From the NCBI GenBank assembly GCA_963746465.1, contig CAVVAY010000007.1:682001-746000 (forward strand): a stretch of 64,000 bases of DNA, given 5' to 3'. Under the pieces are notes generated by a model. That model saw only the letters and a program-made list of their open reading frames with translations, was not told where the DNA came from and searched no databases. The position numbers and the translations under genes are program-made. The stretch is from CAVVAY01 sp963746465 (GTDB taxonomy: Bacteria; Actinomycetota; Actinomycetes; JACCUZ01). Below are positions 15,242 to 22,984 of the stretch, piece after piece (position 1 is the first letter of the stretch; every line of letters starts with the position of its first letter).

Positions 15242-17422
15242 TCAGGACTCGACGGGGCGACGGCGGCGGCCGATCAGCTCCTGCTGGAGGTCGACGAGGC
15301 CGGGTCGGCGCGGTGTCCGCTGCCACGTGCCGTCCGGACCGAGCGACCAGTGGTCGACGTCGTCCCGCCAGGCGAGCTCGAACAGCTCGGCGAGCTGGTG
15401 GCGGCTGTCGGCGTCGGACACCCGCACCAGGGCCTCGACCCGACGGTCCAGGTTGCGGTCCATCAGGTCGGCGCTGCCGATCAGGACGTCGGCGTCCGCC
15501 CCGGCACCGAACCGGTACACGCGCGAGTGCTCGAGGAACCGGCCGAGCACGCTGCGCACCCGGATTGTCTCGGACAGCCCGGGTACGCCGGGTCGAAGAG
15601 CGCACATGCCGCGCACCAGCAGGTCGATCGGGACGCCGGCCTGTGACGCGTCGTACAGCGCGTCGATGACGGTCTCGTCGACCAGGCTGTTCACCTTCAC
15701 CGCGATGCCGCACCGCTTGCCCTTCGCGGCCCGCTTGGCCTCCCGGGAGATGAGCGTCAGCAGCCCAGGCCGCAACGTGTCGGGTGCGACGAGCAACGTG
15801 TCGTAGTCGCGGTGCCGGGTGTAGCCGGACAGGTGGTTGAACAGGTCGGCGACATCGACTCCGACAGCCGGGTCGGAGGTGAGCAGCCCGAGGTCCTCAT
15901 AGACCCGCGCCGTCTTCGGGTTGTAGTTGCCGGTGCCGACATGCACGTACCGACGCAGCCGGCCGTCGGACTCGGTGCGGACGACGAGGGCCAGCTTGCA
16001 GTGCGTCTTCAGGCCGACCAGCCCGTAGACGACGTGGCAGCCGGCCTGCTCGAGCTTGCGGGCCCAGCGGATGTTGGCCTGCTCGTCGAACCGGGCCTTG
16101 ATCTCCACGACGACGAGTACCTGCTTGCCGGCCCGGGCCGCATCGACGAGGGCGTCGACCACGGCCGACTCGCCGCTGGTGCGGTAGAGCGTGAGCTTCA
16201 GCGCGAGCACTGCAGGGTCGGCCGCCGCCTGCTCGATGAACGCCTGCACGCTGGTCGTGAACGAGTCGTACGGATGCTGCAGCAGGACGTCGCAGCTGCG
16301 CAGTGTGGCGAACACGTCGCCGGTGCCGCCGTCCGTCCCGCGCAGCGCCGGGTGGGTCTGCGGTGCGAAGGCTGGCGACCGCAGGTCCGGGCGGGCCTCG
16401 GTCTCGGAGAGCGACCACAGCGCGGACAGGTCCAGCGGCGCCGCTGACCGGTAGACCTCGTCGGCGGTGATGCCGAGCTCGCGCACCAGCAGGTCGAGGA
16501 CCCGGTCGCTCATGTCGTCGGCGACCTCGAGCCGTACCGGCGCCCCGAACCTGCGTCGGGACAGCTCGCGCTCCAGCGCGTGCAGCAGGTCCTCGGCGTC
16601 GGCGTCGACCTCGAGGTCCTCGTTGCGGGTGACCCGGAACGACGAGGTCTCGACCACGGTCAAGCCCGGGAAGACCTGGTCGAGGTGTGCCGCGATGACG
16701 TCCTCGAGCAGCACCAGGCGGGTGCCTGCGGGCCCGGTGGGCAGCAACCGGGGAAGCAGCGGCGGCACCTTGACCCGGGCGAAGTGCTCGGACCCGCTGT
16801 CGTCGGCGACCACGACCGCGAGGTTCAGGGACAAGCCGGAGATGTAGGGGAACGGGTGCGCCGGGTCGACCGCCAAGGGTGTGAGCACCGGGTGGATCCG
16901 CTCGGTGAACACCTTGCCGAGCTGTCGTCGCTCGTCCTTGGCCAGATCCTGCCACCGCACGATGGCGAGGTCGGCGTCGGCCAGCTCCGGGAGCAGCTTG
17001 TCGGTGACCAGCCGGGTCTGCGCGGCGACCAGGCCGTGCGCGACGACCGCCACCCGGTCCAGCCGTTCGCGCGGCGTGGCCCCGCTCGGGCCGGGAGTGG
17101 TGACGCCGGCTGCTACCCGGCCGCGCAACGCGGCGACCCGCACCATGAAGAACTCGTCGAGGTTGCGGGAGAAGATCGCGACGAACCGCACCCGCTCGAG
17201 CAGGGGGACGTCGGCGTCGGACGCGAGCTCGAGCACGCGGCTGTTGAAGTCCAGCCAGCTCGCGGTGCGGTCGAGGAACCGGTCGGCCGGCAGTCGGGTG
17301 GTGTCCGGCGCCGGCGCTGCCGCAGTGTCCTCGATCTCCTCGGCGCTCTCGTCGGCGTACCGGGGCGGCTCCGGCTCGACACCGTCCGGCCACGTCGCAG
17401 CTGCGGTGCTCACAGGCCCCAT
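15242..17422 (-). CDS. ppk1: Polyphosphate kinase 1
   Basis: A 726-aa PPK1 that makes long-chain polyphosphate from ATP reversibly. Four domains are visible: an N-terminal helical region (RFLDRTASWLDFNSRVLELA), a head (SRNLDEFFMVRVAALRG), then two phospholipase-D-like halves. The first half has RYVHVGTGNYNPKTARVYEDLG, which holds the autophosphorylated histidine. The second has HSRVYRFG and VLIGSADLMDRNLDRRVE. The start at 17422 gives an acidic about 50-residue extension before the core, common in actinobacteria; GTG codons slightly downstream are alternatives. Operonic with mutT1. Confidence 0.95.
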   Translation of the reverse strand: MGPVSTAAATWPDGVEPEPPRYADESAEEIEDTAAAPAPDTTRLPADRFLDRTASWLDFNSRVLELASDADVPLLERVRFVAIFSRNLDEFFMVRVAALRGRVAAGVTTPGPSGATPRERLDRVAVVAHGLVAAQTRLVTDKLLPELADADLAIVRWQDLAKDERRQLGKVFTERIHPVLTPLAVDPAHPFPYISGLSLNLAVVVADDSGSEHFARVKVPPLLPRLLPTGPAGTRLVLLEDVIAAHLDQVFPGLTVVETSSFRVTRNEDLEVDADAEDLLHALERELSRRRFGAPVRLEVADDMSDRVLDLLVRELGITADEVYRSAAPLDLSALWSLSETEARPDLRSPAFAPQTHPALRGTDGGTGDVFATLRSCDVLLQHPYDSFTTSVQAFIEQAAADPAVLALKLTLYRTSGESAVVDALVDAARAGKQVLVVVEIKARFDEQANIRWARKLEQAGCHVVYGLVGLKTHCKLALVVRTESDGRLRRYVHVGTGNYNPKTARVYEDLGLLTSDPAVGVDVADLFNHLSGYTRHRDYDTLLVAPDTLRPGLLTLISREAKRAAKGKRCGIAVKVNSLVDETVIDALYDASQAGVPIDLLVRGMCALRPGVPGLSETIRVRSVLGRFLEHSRVYRFGAGADADVLIGSADLMDRNLDRRVEALVRVSDADSRHQLAELFELAWRDDVDHWSLGPDGTWQRTPRRPGLVDLQQELIGRRRRPVES

Positions 17423-17495
17423 CGTGCCTGCCCGGACCCGCGCCCACCAGGACGAAGGTGAAGGACTGAACGCCTCCTCTCCCTGCGCACATCGC

Positions 17496-18941
17496 CTAGG
17501 CGCGGCGGGTGGGGTCGGCGCGTTGCGCGCCGGCCTTGCGCAGGTACATGTCCGCGTCGGCCGCGGCGATCAGCCCGTCCGGCGACTCGCCCTCGGCACC
17601 GGTGATCCGGACCCGGCCGACGGTGACGGACAGGTCGACGATGGTGCCGCCGACGTCGATGGGTGCGGCCACCGCGGCCCGGAGCCGCGCGACCAGGTCG
17701 GCCATGTCGTCGTCGCTGAGGTCCTCGGCGACGATGACGAACTCGTCGCCACCGAACCGTGCGGTGGTGTCGCCGGCCCGGACCTGCGAGTCGAGGCGCC
17801 GGGCGACGATGGCGAGAACCTGGTCACCGAACGCGTGACCCAACGTGTCGTTCACCGGCTTGAAGGCGTCGAGGTCGCAGAACAGCACGGCACCGGTCCG
17901 TGGCTCGCGTCGCGCGGCGTCGATAGCCGTCTGCAGCCGTTCGGTCAGTGCGCCGCGGTTGAGCAGGCCGGTCAGCGGGTCGATGCGGGCGCGTCGGGTC
18001 AGCTCCTGGTGCTCGGCCCGCCGGTCGCCGATGTCCTCGAACTGGCTGATGCCGTAGAGGGCCTTGCCGGCGCGGTCGCGCACGACCGAGGTCTGCAGCG
18101 ACACCCACACCACGCGCCCGTCGGCGTGCAGGTAGCGCTTCTCGAGCTCGTAGCGCTCGATCTCGCCGTCGATGGAGCGGCGCACCACGTCGTGGTCCTT
18201 GGCCTGGTCGTCCGGGTGCGTGATGTCGCGGATCGACAGCGACTCCAGCTCGCGGCGGCTGCGGCCGAGCATCCGGGACATCGCCTCGTTGACCCGCAGG
18301 AACCGCCCAGCGGTCTCCGGCTTGAAGTCGACGAGCGACATGCCGAACGGGGCGTTCTCGAAAGCGATCCGGAACGACTCCTCGCTGGCTCGCACCCGCG
18401 AGACGAGCCGCGCGTTGTCGATGGCGATGCCGGCCTGGGTGGTGTACATCTCCAGCAGTGCCCGCTGCACCTCGTCCGGCCGCCGGCCGCCCTCGGGCAG
18501 GTCGACCGACAGGAAGCCCACCAGGCTGCCGGACACCGAGTACATCGGGGCGAACAGGGCGTCCAGCGGGTGCCAGGCGTCCGGGTCGTCGCTCACCGGG
18601 ATGTCCGGCACCCAGGAGGTGAGACCGGCCAGGTCCGGCTCGGTGTACGGGACGTAGCGCAGCGACCCCCAGGCCTGGGACCGCGCCATCTCTTCCTCCC
18701 AGGTGCTGAGGTCGCTGGTGCCGCCCAGCAAGGTCGAGCCGACGTCGGGCGGCCCGGCCACGGCCACGACCCCGACGGTGCCGTCGTCCTCGACCAGGTT
18801 CACCGTGGCGACGCCGAAGCCCAGCCCCTCGACCACGCCGTCCACGACAGCGGTCAGGGTGGTCGTCAGGTCGGGGCCGGCGTTCAGGCGCAGGATCAAC
18901 CGCTGCAGCTCGCGCATAGCAGGCAGGCTGACGTCGCTCAC
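17496..18941 (-). CDS. GAF-PAS-GGDEF diguanylate cyclase
   Basis: A 481-aa cytosolic sensor cyclase. Residues about 15-195 form a GAF domain, about 205-325 a PAS domain with PAC tail (FRIAFENAPFGMSLVDF; YLHADGRVVWVSLQTSV), and about 335-475 a GGDEF domain. The active site GGDEF is at 397-401, and an inhibitory-site RAGD at 388-391 is exactly five residues ahead, so product feedback is likely. DPLTGLLNR marks the domain start. It makes cyclic di-GMP from two GTP. There is no EAL domain. The leader contains a short CCCC-TTTCG-GGGG hairpin just before the start. The signal sensed is unknown. Confidence 0.9.
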   Translation of the reverse strand: MSDVSLPAMRELQRLILRLNAGPDLTTTLTAVVDGVVEGLGFGVATVNLVEDDGTVGVVAVAGPPDVGSTLLGGTSDLSTWEEEMARSQAWGSLRYVPYTEPDLAGLTSWVPDIPVSDDPDAWHPLDALFAPMYSVSGSLVGFLSVDLPEGGRRPDEVQRALLEMYTTQAGIAIDNARLVSRVRASEESFRIAFENAPFGMSLVDFKPETAGRFLRVNEAMSRMLGRSRRELESLSIRDITHPDDQAKDHDVVRRSIDGEIERYELEKRYLHADGRVVWVSLQTSVVRDRAGKALYGISQFEDIGDRRAEHQELTRRARIDPLTGLLNRGALTERLQTAIDAARREPRTGAVLFCDLDAFKPVNDTLGHAFGDQVLAIVARRLDSQVRAGDTTARFGGDEFVIVAEDLSDDDMADLVARLRAAVAAPIDVGGTIVDLSVTVGRVRITGAEGESPDGLIAAADADMYLRKAGAQRADPTRRA

Positions 18942-19173
18942 GTCTGTCTGACCTCCGTCCCCCGAAAGGGGAGCCTTCCCCCGTTGCCGAGGCAGCAGTC
19001 CTCGACCCTGTCTACATCGGCGTTGCTTTGCTCCGTCTTGACCTTCTTTGCCGATCTATGGGGTTGATCTTGTCGCGACGGTACCGCACCTGCAACCCGC
19101 GGACGGAGTGGCGCTGGCGCCCAGGGCAACCAAACGGAGGCCTTCCTGCGTCGTTGTGCTGACACGATCACCG

Positions 19174-20367
19174 ATGGGGGTGCAGCCGGTGGACCAGGAC
19201 GAGCCTGTGCGTCGGATGCGGGTCTGGGCTGCCGGCCTCGTTGGCGTGGCCCTAGTCGCGGTCGCCGCGACTGTGCTGCCGCGACTGGGCGACGCGCCGG
19301 CGCCCCCGGCGGCCGACGACCTGCGCCCGTCCGCCGAGACGAGGCTGGCCGGACTCCTCGCCGACCGGGACGCCGGATACGAGCAGATCGTCTTCGAGGG
19401 GGCGTCGTCATCGGCAGTCGTGCTGCGACGGTGCCATCAGGGCAGTTCCTGCACGACCGCCGTGCTGCTCACCGACGACGGCTGGGACAGCTACGTGGCG
19501 GAGCCGATGCCCGACGACGCGGGCTTCGTCTGGATCCGGCTGACCCCGGACGGCTCGGTGGCCGTGGTCCCGGACGCGGGAGGGCCGGCGTTCCTGCTGT
19601 TCCCCGACGGCTCGACGGCTCGACTGCAGGTCACTACCGAGCCGGTGGACGGCGGCGGAGACGGCCTCCTTGTGAACGGACCACCGCTGCAAGATGACGA
19701 GGCGCAGCTCTCCTTGCAGGTCTGGGTGCTCGACTGGCGCGCTGGCTTGCTACGCCCGCTGGCCAGCCAGCCGGCCGGGCAGGTGCAGGGCGGGGTGGCG
19801 ACGTCCCCGGAGGTCGTGGTCGTCCCGGTCGCGGCGACCGGCGGTGCGGCCGGGAGCCTGGGGGTCGACGTCTCGGTCAGCCGCGACGGCGGCGGCACTT
19901 GGCAGACGAACGCCGGCCCCCGACCCCGGGTGCCCTCGCTTCCCGGCCTCACCGTGGGTCTGGACGGCCGGCTGGCTGTCACCTTTGGTGCCGACGGGGC
20001 GACGGTCGCGCCGTTCCTCCAGCTGTTCCTCAGCGACGATTACGGGAAGTCCTGGCGGGAGGTGCCGGCCGCGCACCACCCGGGAACCATCGGCGGGGTC
20101 GCCTTCGCGCCGGACGGCCGGCTGCTCATCGCCGACGACATGGAGGTTCGGCTGTGGCGGCTCTCCGCTGACGAGACGGACCTCGAGCCGGTCCCGGACG
20201 TGCCACGGATCGGGTCGCTCTGGTCGTCCGGGAGCATGCTCGCCGGCCCGACCGGGGGTCGGACGCTGGCCGTCTCCGTGGACGGCGTCAGCTGGCGCCG
20301 GGTCGCACCCGGTCTTCCGGAGGGCGTCGTGAGTCAGCCGGCGAGCAGCTCGTCGAGGCGCTCGTAG
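19174..20367 (+). CDS. Membrane-anchored extracellular protein with sialidase/BNR-like propeller
   Basis: A 397-aa protein with one N-terminal membrane segment (VWAAGLVGVALVAVAATVLP, about residues 18-37) that acts as a signal anchor, followed by an extracytoplasmic domain. Repeats of the type SVSRDGGGTWQTN, FLSDDYGKSWREV and SVDGVSWRRV are BNR/Asp-box-like turns of a beta propeller (sialidase or photosynthesis-stability-factor type). No catalytic residues of a sialidase can be assigned. The ATG at 19174 is chosen because it sits 17 residues before the helix. Its 3' end overlaps the convergent SRPBCC gene by 34 nt. Function unknown. Confidence 0.75.
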   Translation: MGVQPVDQDEPVRRMRVWAAGLVGVALVAVAATVLPRLGDAPAPPAADDLRPSAETRLAGLLADRDAGYEQIVFEGASSSAVVLRRCHQGSSCTTAVLLTDDGWDSYVAEPMPDDAGFVWIRLTPDGSVAVVPDAGGPAFLLFPDGSTARLQVTTEPVDGGGDGLLVNGPPLQDDEAQLSLQVWVLDWRAGLLRPLASQPAGQVQGGVATSPEVVVVPVAATGGAAGSLGVDVSVSRDGGGTWQTNAGPRPRVPSLPGLTVGLDGRLAVTFGADGATVAPFLQLFLSDDYGKSWREVPAAHHPGTIGGVAFAPDGRLLIADDMEVRLWRLSADETDLEPVPDVPRIGSLWSSGSMLAGPTGGRTLAVSVDGVSWRRVAPGLPEGVVSQPASSSSRRS

Positions 20368-20816
20368 CCCTCGACCACACCGGTCTCCATTCCGCTGGCC
20401 ACGAAGGCGTCACGCCCCTCGAACGAGTCGACGAGCGAGGTTGCGACCAGCCGGGTGCGGCCGTTGCCGAGTTCCTCGAAGGCCATCCGCTCCAGGGCGA
20501 CGCCGTCCGGGAACCCCTCGAAGGTGAAGGTCTGGACGATCAGCTCCGACGGGCGGACCTCGTGGAAGCAGCCGTTGAAGCCGTACTCCTCGTCGCCGCG
20601 GATCTGCAGGTAGCGATAGGACCCGCCGGTGCGGCAGTCGAAGTGGTCGATGCTCATCGTCAGGTCGCGCGGGCCGAGCCACTGCACGATCAGCTCGGGG
20701 TCCGTGTGCGCCCGGAAGACCTTGTCCCGCGGTGCGTCGAACTCACGGGTGATGCGCACGAGCGGCACGTTCGGGTCGGAGACGATCTCGGTCTCATTCG
20801 TGCGGGTGGTGGTCAT
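20334..20816 (-). CDS. SRPBCC/AHSA1-like domain protein (module 1)
   Basis: A 160-aa START-like (SRPBCC) protein of the AHSA1 group, with IVQWLGPRDLTMSIDHFDCRTGGSYRYLQ and the closing MEGVVEGYERLDELL-type helix (here METGVVEGYERLDELL). Such proteins enclose a hydrophobic ligand and are often encoded right after an ArsR regulator. The ATG overlaps the stop of the ArsR gene (ATGA). Ligand and function are unknown. A second ArsR-SRPBCC pair lies at 50.2-51.0 kb. The 3' end runs 34 nt into the convergent propeller gene. Confidence 0.87.
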   Translation of the reverse strand: MTTTRTNETEIVSDPNVPLVRITREFDAPRDKVFRAHTDPELIVQWLGPRDLTMSIDHFDCRTGGSYRYLQIRGDEEYGFNGCFHEVRPSELIVQTFTFEGFPDGVALERMAFEELGNGRTRLVATSLVDSFEGRDAFVASGMETGVVEGYERLDELLAG

Positions 20817-21178
20817 GTCCGTGCTCCTGTCTGAGGTGGCGGGGTGGGTGCGACGTCGTCCGGCATGGACCGGAGCACGTCGTCGAGGCGGCGGTAGCGC
20901 TCCTCGGCCTGGCGGCGGTAGCGCTCGATCCACTTGGTCATCAGGTCGAAGACCTCCGCCTCGAGATGGACCGGTCGGCGCTGTGCCTCTCGGCTGCGGC
21001 TCACCAGGCCGGCGTCCTGCAGCACCTTGAGGTGCTTGGAGACGGCCTGCAGCGACACGTCGTACGGCTCGGCGAGCTCGTTGACCGTGGCATCGGCCAC
21101 GGCCAGCCGAGCGACCATGTCGCGGCGGGTGGGATCGGCGAGCGCCGAGAACACCCGGGACAGCGAGTCTGCGGCCAC
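20813..21178 (-). CDS. ArsR-family transcriptional regulator (module 1)
   Basis: A 121-aa winged-helix repressor. FSALADPTRRDMVARLA and SLQAVSKHLKVLQDAGLVSRSR are the ArsR helix-turn-helix. No metal-binding ELxVCDL cysteine motif is present, so this is the non-metal SRPBCC-linked subgroup. The GTG at 21178 has AAGGAGAG 6-7 nt before it; starts further out lie in the operator. It is the first gene of a two-gene operon with the SRPBCC protein. A consensus promoter and two similar palindromes precede it, implying autoregulation. Confidence 0.9.
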   Translation of the reverse strand: MAADSLSRVFSALADPTRRDMVARLAVADATVNELAEPYDVSLQAVSKHLKVLQDAGLVSRSREAQRRPVHLEAEVFDLMTKWIERYRRQAEERYRRLDDVLRSMPDDVAPTPPPQTGART

Positions 21179-21195
21179 GACGTCTCTCCTTGTGT

Positions 21196-21211
21196 TCAAC
21201 CATCGGGTTGA
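21196..21211. promoter_or_regulatory. Putative ArsR operator O1
   Basis: TCAACCATCGGGTTGA: arms TCAACC/GGTTGA around a 4-nt centre. It lies between the -10 of the ArsR promoter and its Shine-Dalgarno, about where the transcript starts. Confidence 0.6.
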
Positions 21212-21215
21212 TAAC

Positions 21216-21244
21216 AACGTAGAGGCGCTTCCAGAGGTTGTCAA
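21216..21244 (-). promoter_or_regulatory. Promoter of the ArsR-SRPBCC operon
   Basis: On the minus strand a perfect TTGACA (21239-21244) and TACGTT (21216-21221) are separated by 17 nt. This is one of the closest matches to consensus in the window. Confidence 0.75.
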
Positions 21245-21256
21245 CCAGATGATTGA
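21241..21256. promoter_or_regulatory. Putative ArsR operator O2
   Basis: TCAACCAGATGATTGA resembles O1 (TCAAC...TTGA, one mismatch between arms) and overlaps the -35 TTGACA. The two sites start 45 bp apart, roughly four helical turns, and flank the promoter. Confidence 0.5.
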
Positions 21257-21343
21257 ATACCCCTGGTGGCGGCGGGTGGCGTGGGCATTCGTTCACCTCG
21301 CGGCCTGTATGCTCGCCGTTGGTTTCCCGACGAGGGAGTGTTC

Positions 21344-21559
21344 ATGCTGAAGTACCTAGACGCCGGCACCGGCAGCATGCTGGTGCAGATGGCTGTCGCG
21401 GGTGTGGCCGGCGCCGCGGTGTTCTTCAAGATCTTCTGGGCGAAGGTCACCAAGCCGTTCCGCCGCAACCGTCCCGACGCCGCGGCCGAGACCGACGTGA
21501 CCGAGCCGGAGCGCGACCACGCGCACCAGTCCTCGCAGCCTCAGTCTGCTGACGACTGA
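21344..21559 (+). CDS. Small single-span membrane protein (YLDxGxGS type)
   Basis: A 71-aa protein beginning LKYLDAGTGSMLVQMAVAG, with one transmembrane helix (about residues 12-31) and a charged cytosolic tail (KPFRRNRPDAAAETD). Similar small proteins starting with a YLDPGSGS-like motif occur before methyltransferase and sulfatase genes in other bacteria; this is from memory. GAGGGAG lies 6 nt before the ATG and a TATGCT -10 is at 21308-21313. The next gene begins 3 nt after the stop, so the three genes form one operon. It may tether or activate the two downstream enzymes at the membrane, which is inference. Confidence 0.78.
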   Translation: MLKYLDAGTGSMLVQMAVAGVAGAAVFFKIFWAKVTKPFRRNRPDAAAETDVTEPERDHAHQSSQPQSADD

Positions 21560-21562
21560 CGG

Positions 21563-22984
21563 GTGGGAGCGCTCGAGACGTCCAGCGTCGACCCTGCGTC
21601 CTTCCGCGACCCGGACAGCACCGTCCTGCGGGTCGGCACCGAGATCCTGAGGCGGCTCTCCCCGGCTGCTGCTGCTGACTGGCACAAGCTCGCTGCCAGC
21701 ACCTTCTTCCGCGACCGCGTCGGCAAGGGCGACCTGGTCGCGACCGACGAGGTGCCGGACGCTGAGCGGGCCGCGGTGGCTGACCAGGCCAGCTGGCCGG
21801 TCGTACTGCGGCACGAGTCGATACCGTTCATCTCCTACCCCTACGAGTGGTCGTTCTCGCAGCTGCAGGACGCCGGGGCGCTGCACATCGACTTGCTTCT
21901 CGATGCCCTCAGCGAGGGCATGACGATGAAGGACGGCTACGCCTACAACCTGCAGTTCCGCGGTTCGAAGCCGGTGTTCATCGATATCGGCTCGTTCGAG
22001 GAGTACGGCGGCGGGCCCTGGCCGGGCTACCGGCAGTTCTGCCAGACGTTCCTGTTCCCGCTGCTGCTGCAGGCGCACAAGAACTTCTCGTTCCGGCCGT
22101 TGCTGCGCGGCCAGGTCAACGGCATCGAGCCCGGCCAGATCCGCGGCCTGATGACCGGCACCGACCTGACCAGGGCCGGCGTGCTCAAGCACGTGGCGCT
22201 GCACAGCGCGATGGACACCCGCAACGCGGACAAGGGCGACGGGTCGCAGGCGACCGCCGACCAGCTGAGCAAGTCCGGCTTCTCCGACGCGGTCGCGGCG
22301 GCCGCGGCGAAGAACGTCGGCACGCTGGTGCGCAAGCTGCGCTGGAAGCCCGGCGACTCGCACTGGACGACGTACCAGCAGACCAGCACCTACACCGACA
22401 GCGAGCGCGACCAGAAGACGGCGTTCGTCCGCGAGGCACTGAGCCAGCGGCACTCCGGGCTGCTGCTCGACCTCGGCTGCAACGACGGCACGTTCTCGTT
22501 GGTCGGCCAGGAGTTCGCCGACTACGTGGTGGCCCTCGACAACGACGAGCAGACGATCGACCTGATGTACCGGCGGCTGCGCGCCGACGGCAACACCAAG
22601 ATCCTGCCGCTGGTGATGGACCTGACCGACCCGTCGCCGGCCATCGGCTGGCGCTCGCAGGAGCGTCCGTCGTTCCTCGACCGGGCCAAGCCGGACGCCG
22701 TGCTCGCCCTGGCGCTGGTGCACCACCTCGCGATCGGCGCGAACATCCCGCTGCCCGAGGTCGTCTCCTGGCTGCACAGCCTCGGCGGCCGCCTGGTCGT
22801 GGAGTTCGTCGGGCCGGACGACCCGATGAGCCGCCGACTGCTGTCGAACAAGCCGGCCGGGCTGTTCCCGGACTACCGGCCCGAGGTGTTCGAGAAGCTG
22901 CTGGGGGAGCGTTTCGAGATCGAGCGCCAGGTGACGCTGGAGAGCGGCACCCGGACGTTGTACTCCGCAGTTCCCCGTGTCTGA
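21563..22984 (+). CDS. Two-domain SAM-dependent methyltransferase (NoeA-like)
   Basis: A 473-aa protein. Residues about 1-280 are a family-specific N-terminal domain with SYPYEWSFSQLQDAGALHIDLLL, KDGYAYNLQF and PVFIDIGSFE, which faintly resembles a kinase-like fold. From about 290 a class I methyltransferase follows, with motif I LLLDLGCNDGTFSLVG and VVALDNDEQTIDLMYRR. Proteins of this architecture are annotated as nodulation protein NoeA-related, acting on glycans, but the substrate here is unknown. The GTG start is 3 nt after the small membrane protein, and the end overlaps the sulfatase gene by 8 nt. Confidence 0.8.
   Translation: MGALETSSVDPASFRDPDSTVLRVGTEILRRLSPAAAADWHKLAASTFFRDRVGKGDLVATDEVPDAERAAVADQASWPVVLRHESIPFISYPYEWSFSQLQDAGALHIDLLLDALSEGMTMKDGYAYNLQFRGSKPVFIDIGSFEEYGGGPWPGYRQFCQTFLFPLLLQAHKNFSFRPLLRGQVNGIEPGQIRGLMTGTDLTRAGVLKHVALHSAMDTRNADKGDGSQATADQLSKSGFSDAVAAAAAKNVGTLVRKLRWKPGDSHWTTYQQTSTYTDSERDQKTAFVREALSQRHSGLLLDLGCNDGTFSLVGQEFADYVVALDNDEQTIDLMYRRLRADGNTKILPLVMDLTDPSPAIGWRSQERPSFLDRAKPDAVLALALVHHLAIGANIPLPEVVSWLHSLGGRLVVEFVGPDDPMSRRLLSNKPAGLFPDYRPEVFEKLLGERFEIERQVTLESGTRTLYSAVPRV

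Noticed and set aside
18942..19173. Possible cyclic-di-GMP riboswitch in the leader of the GAF-PAS-GGDEF gene
   Set aside because: Phrases such as GGCAAAG and GCAAAGC appear, but the GEMM core order, the GNRA tetraloop and its receptor cannot be built. Only a short CCCC-TTTCG-GGGG hairpin near the start is convincing.
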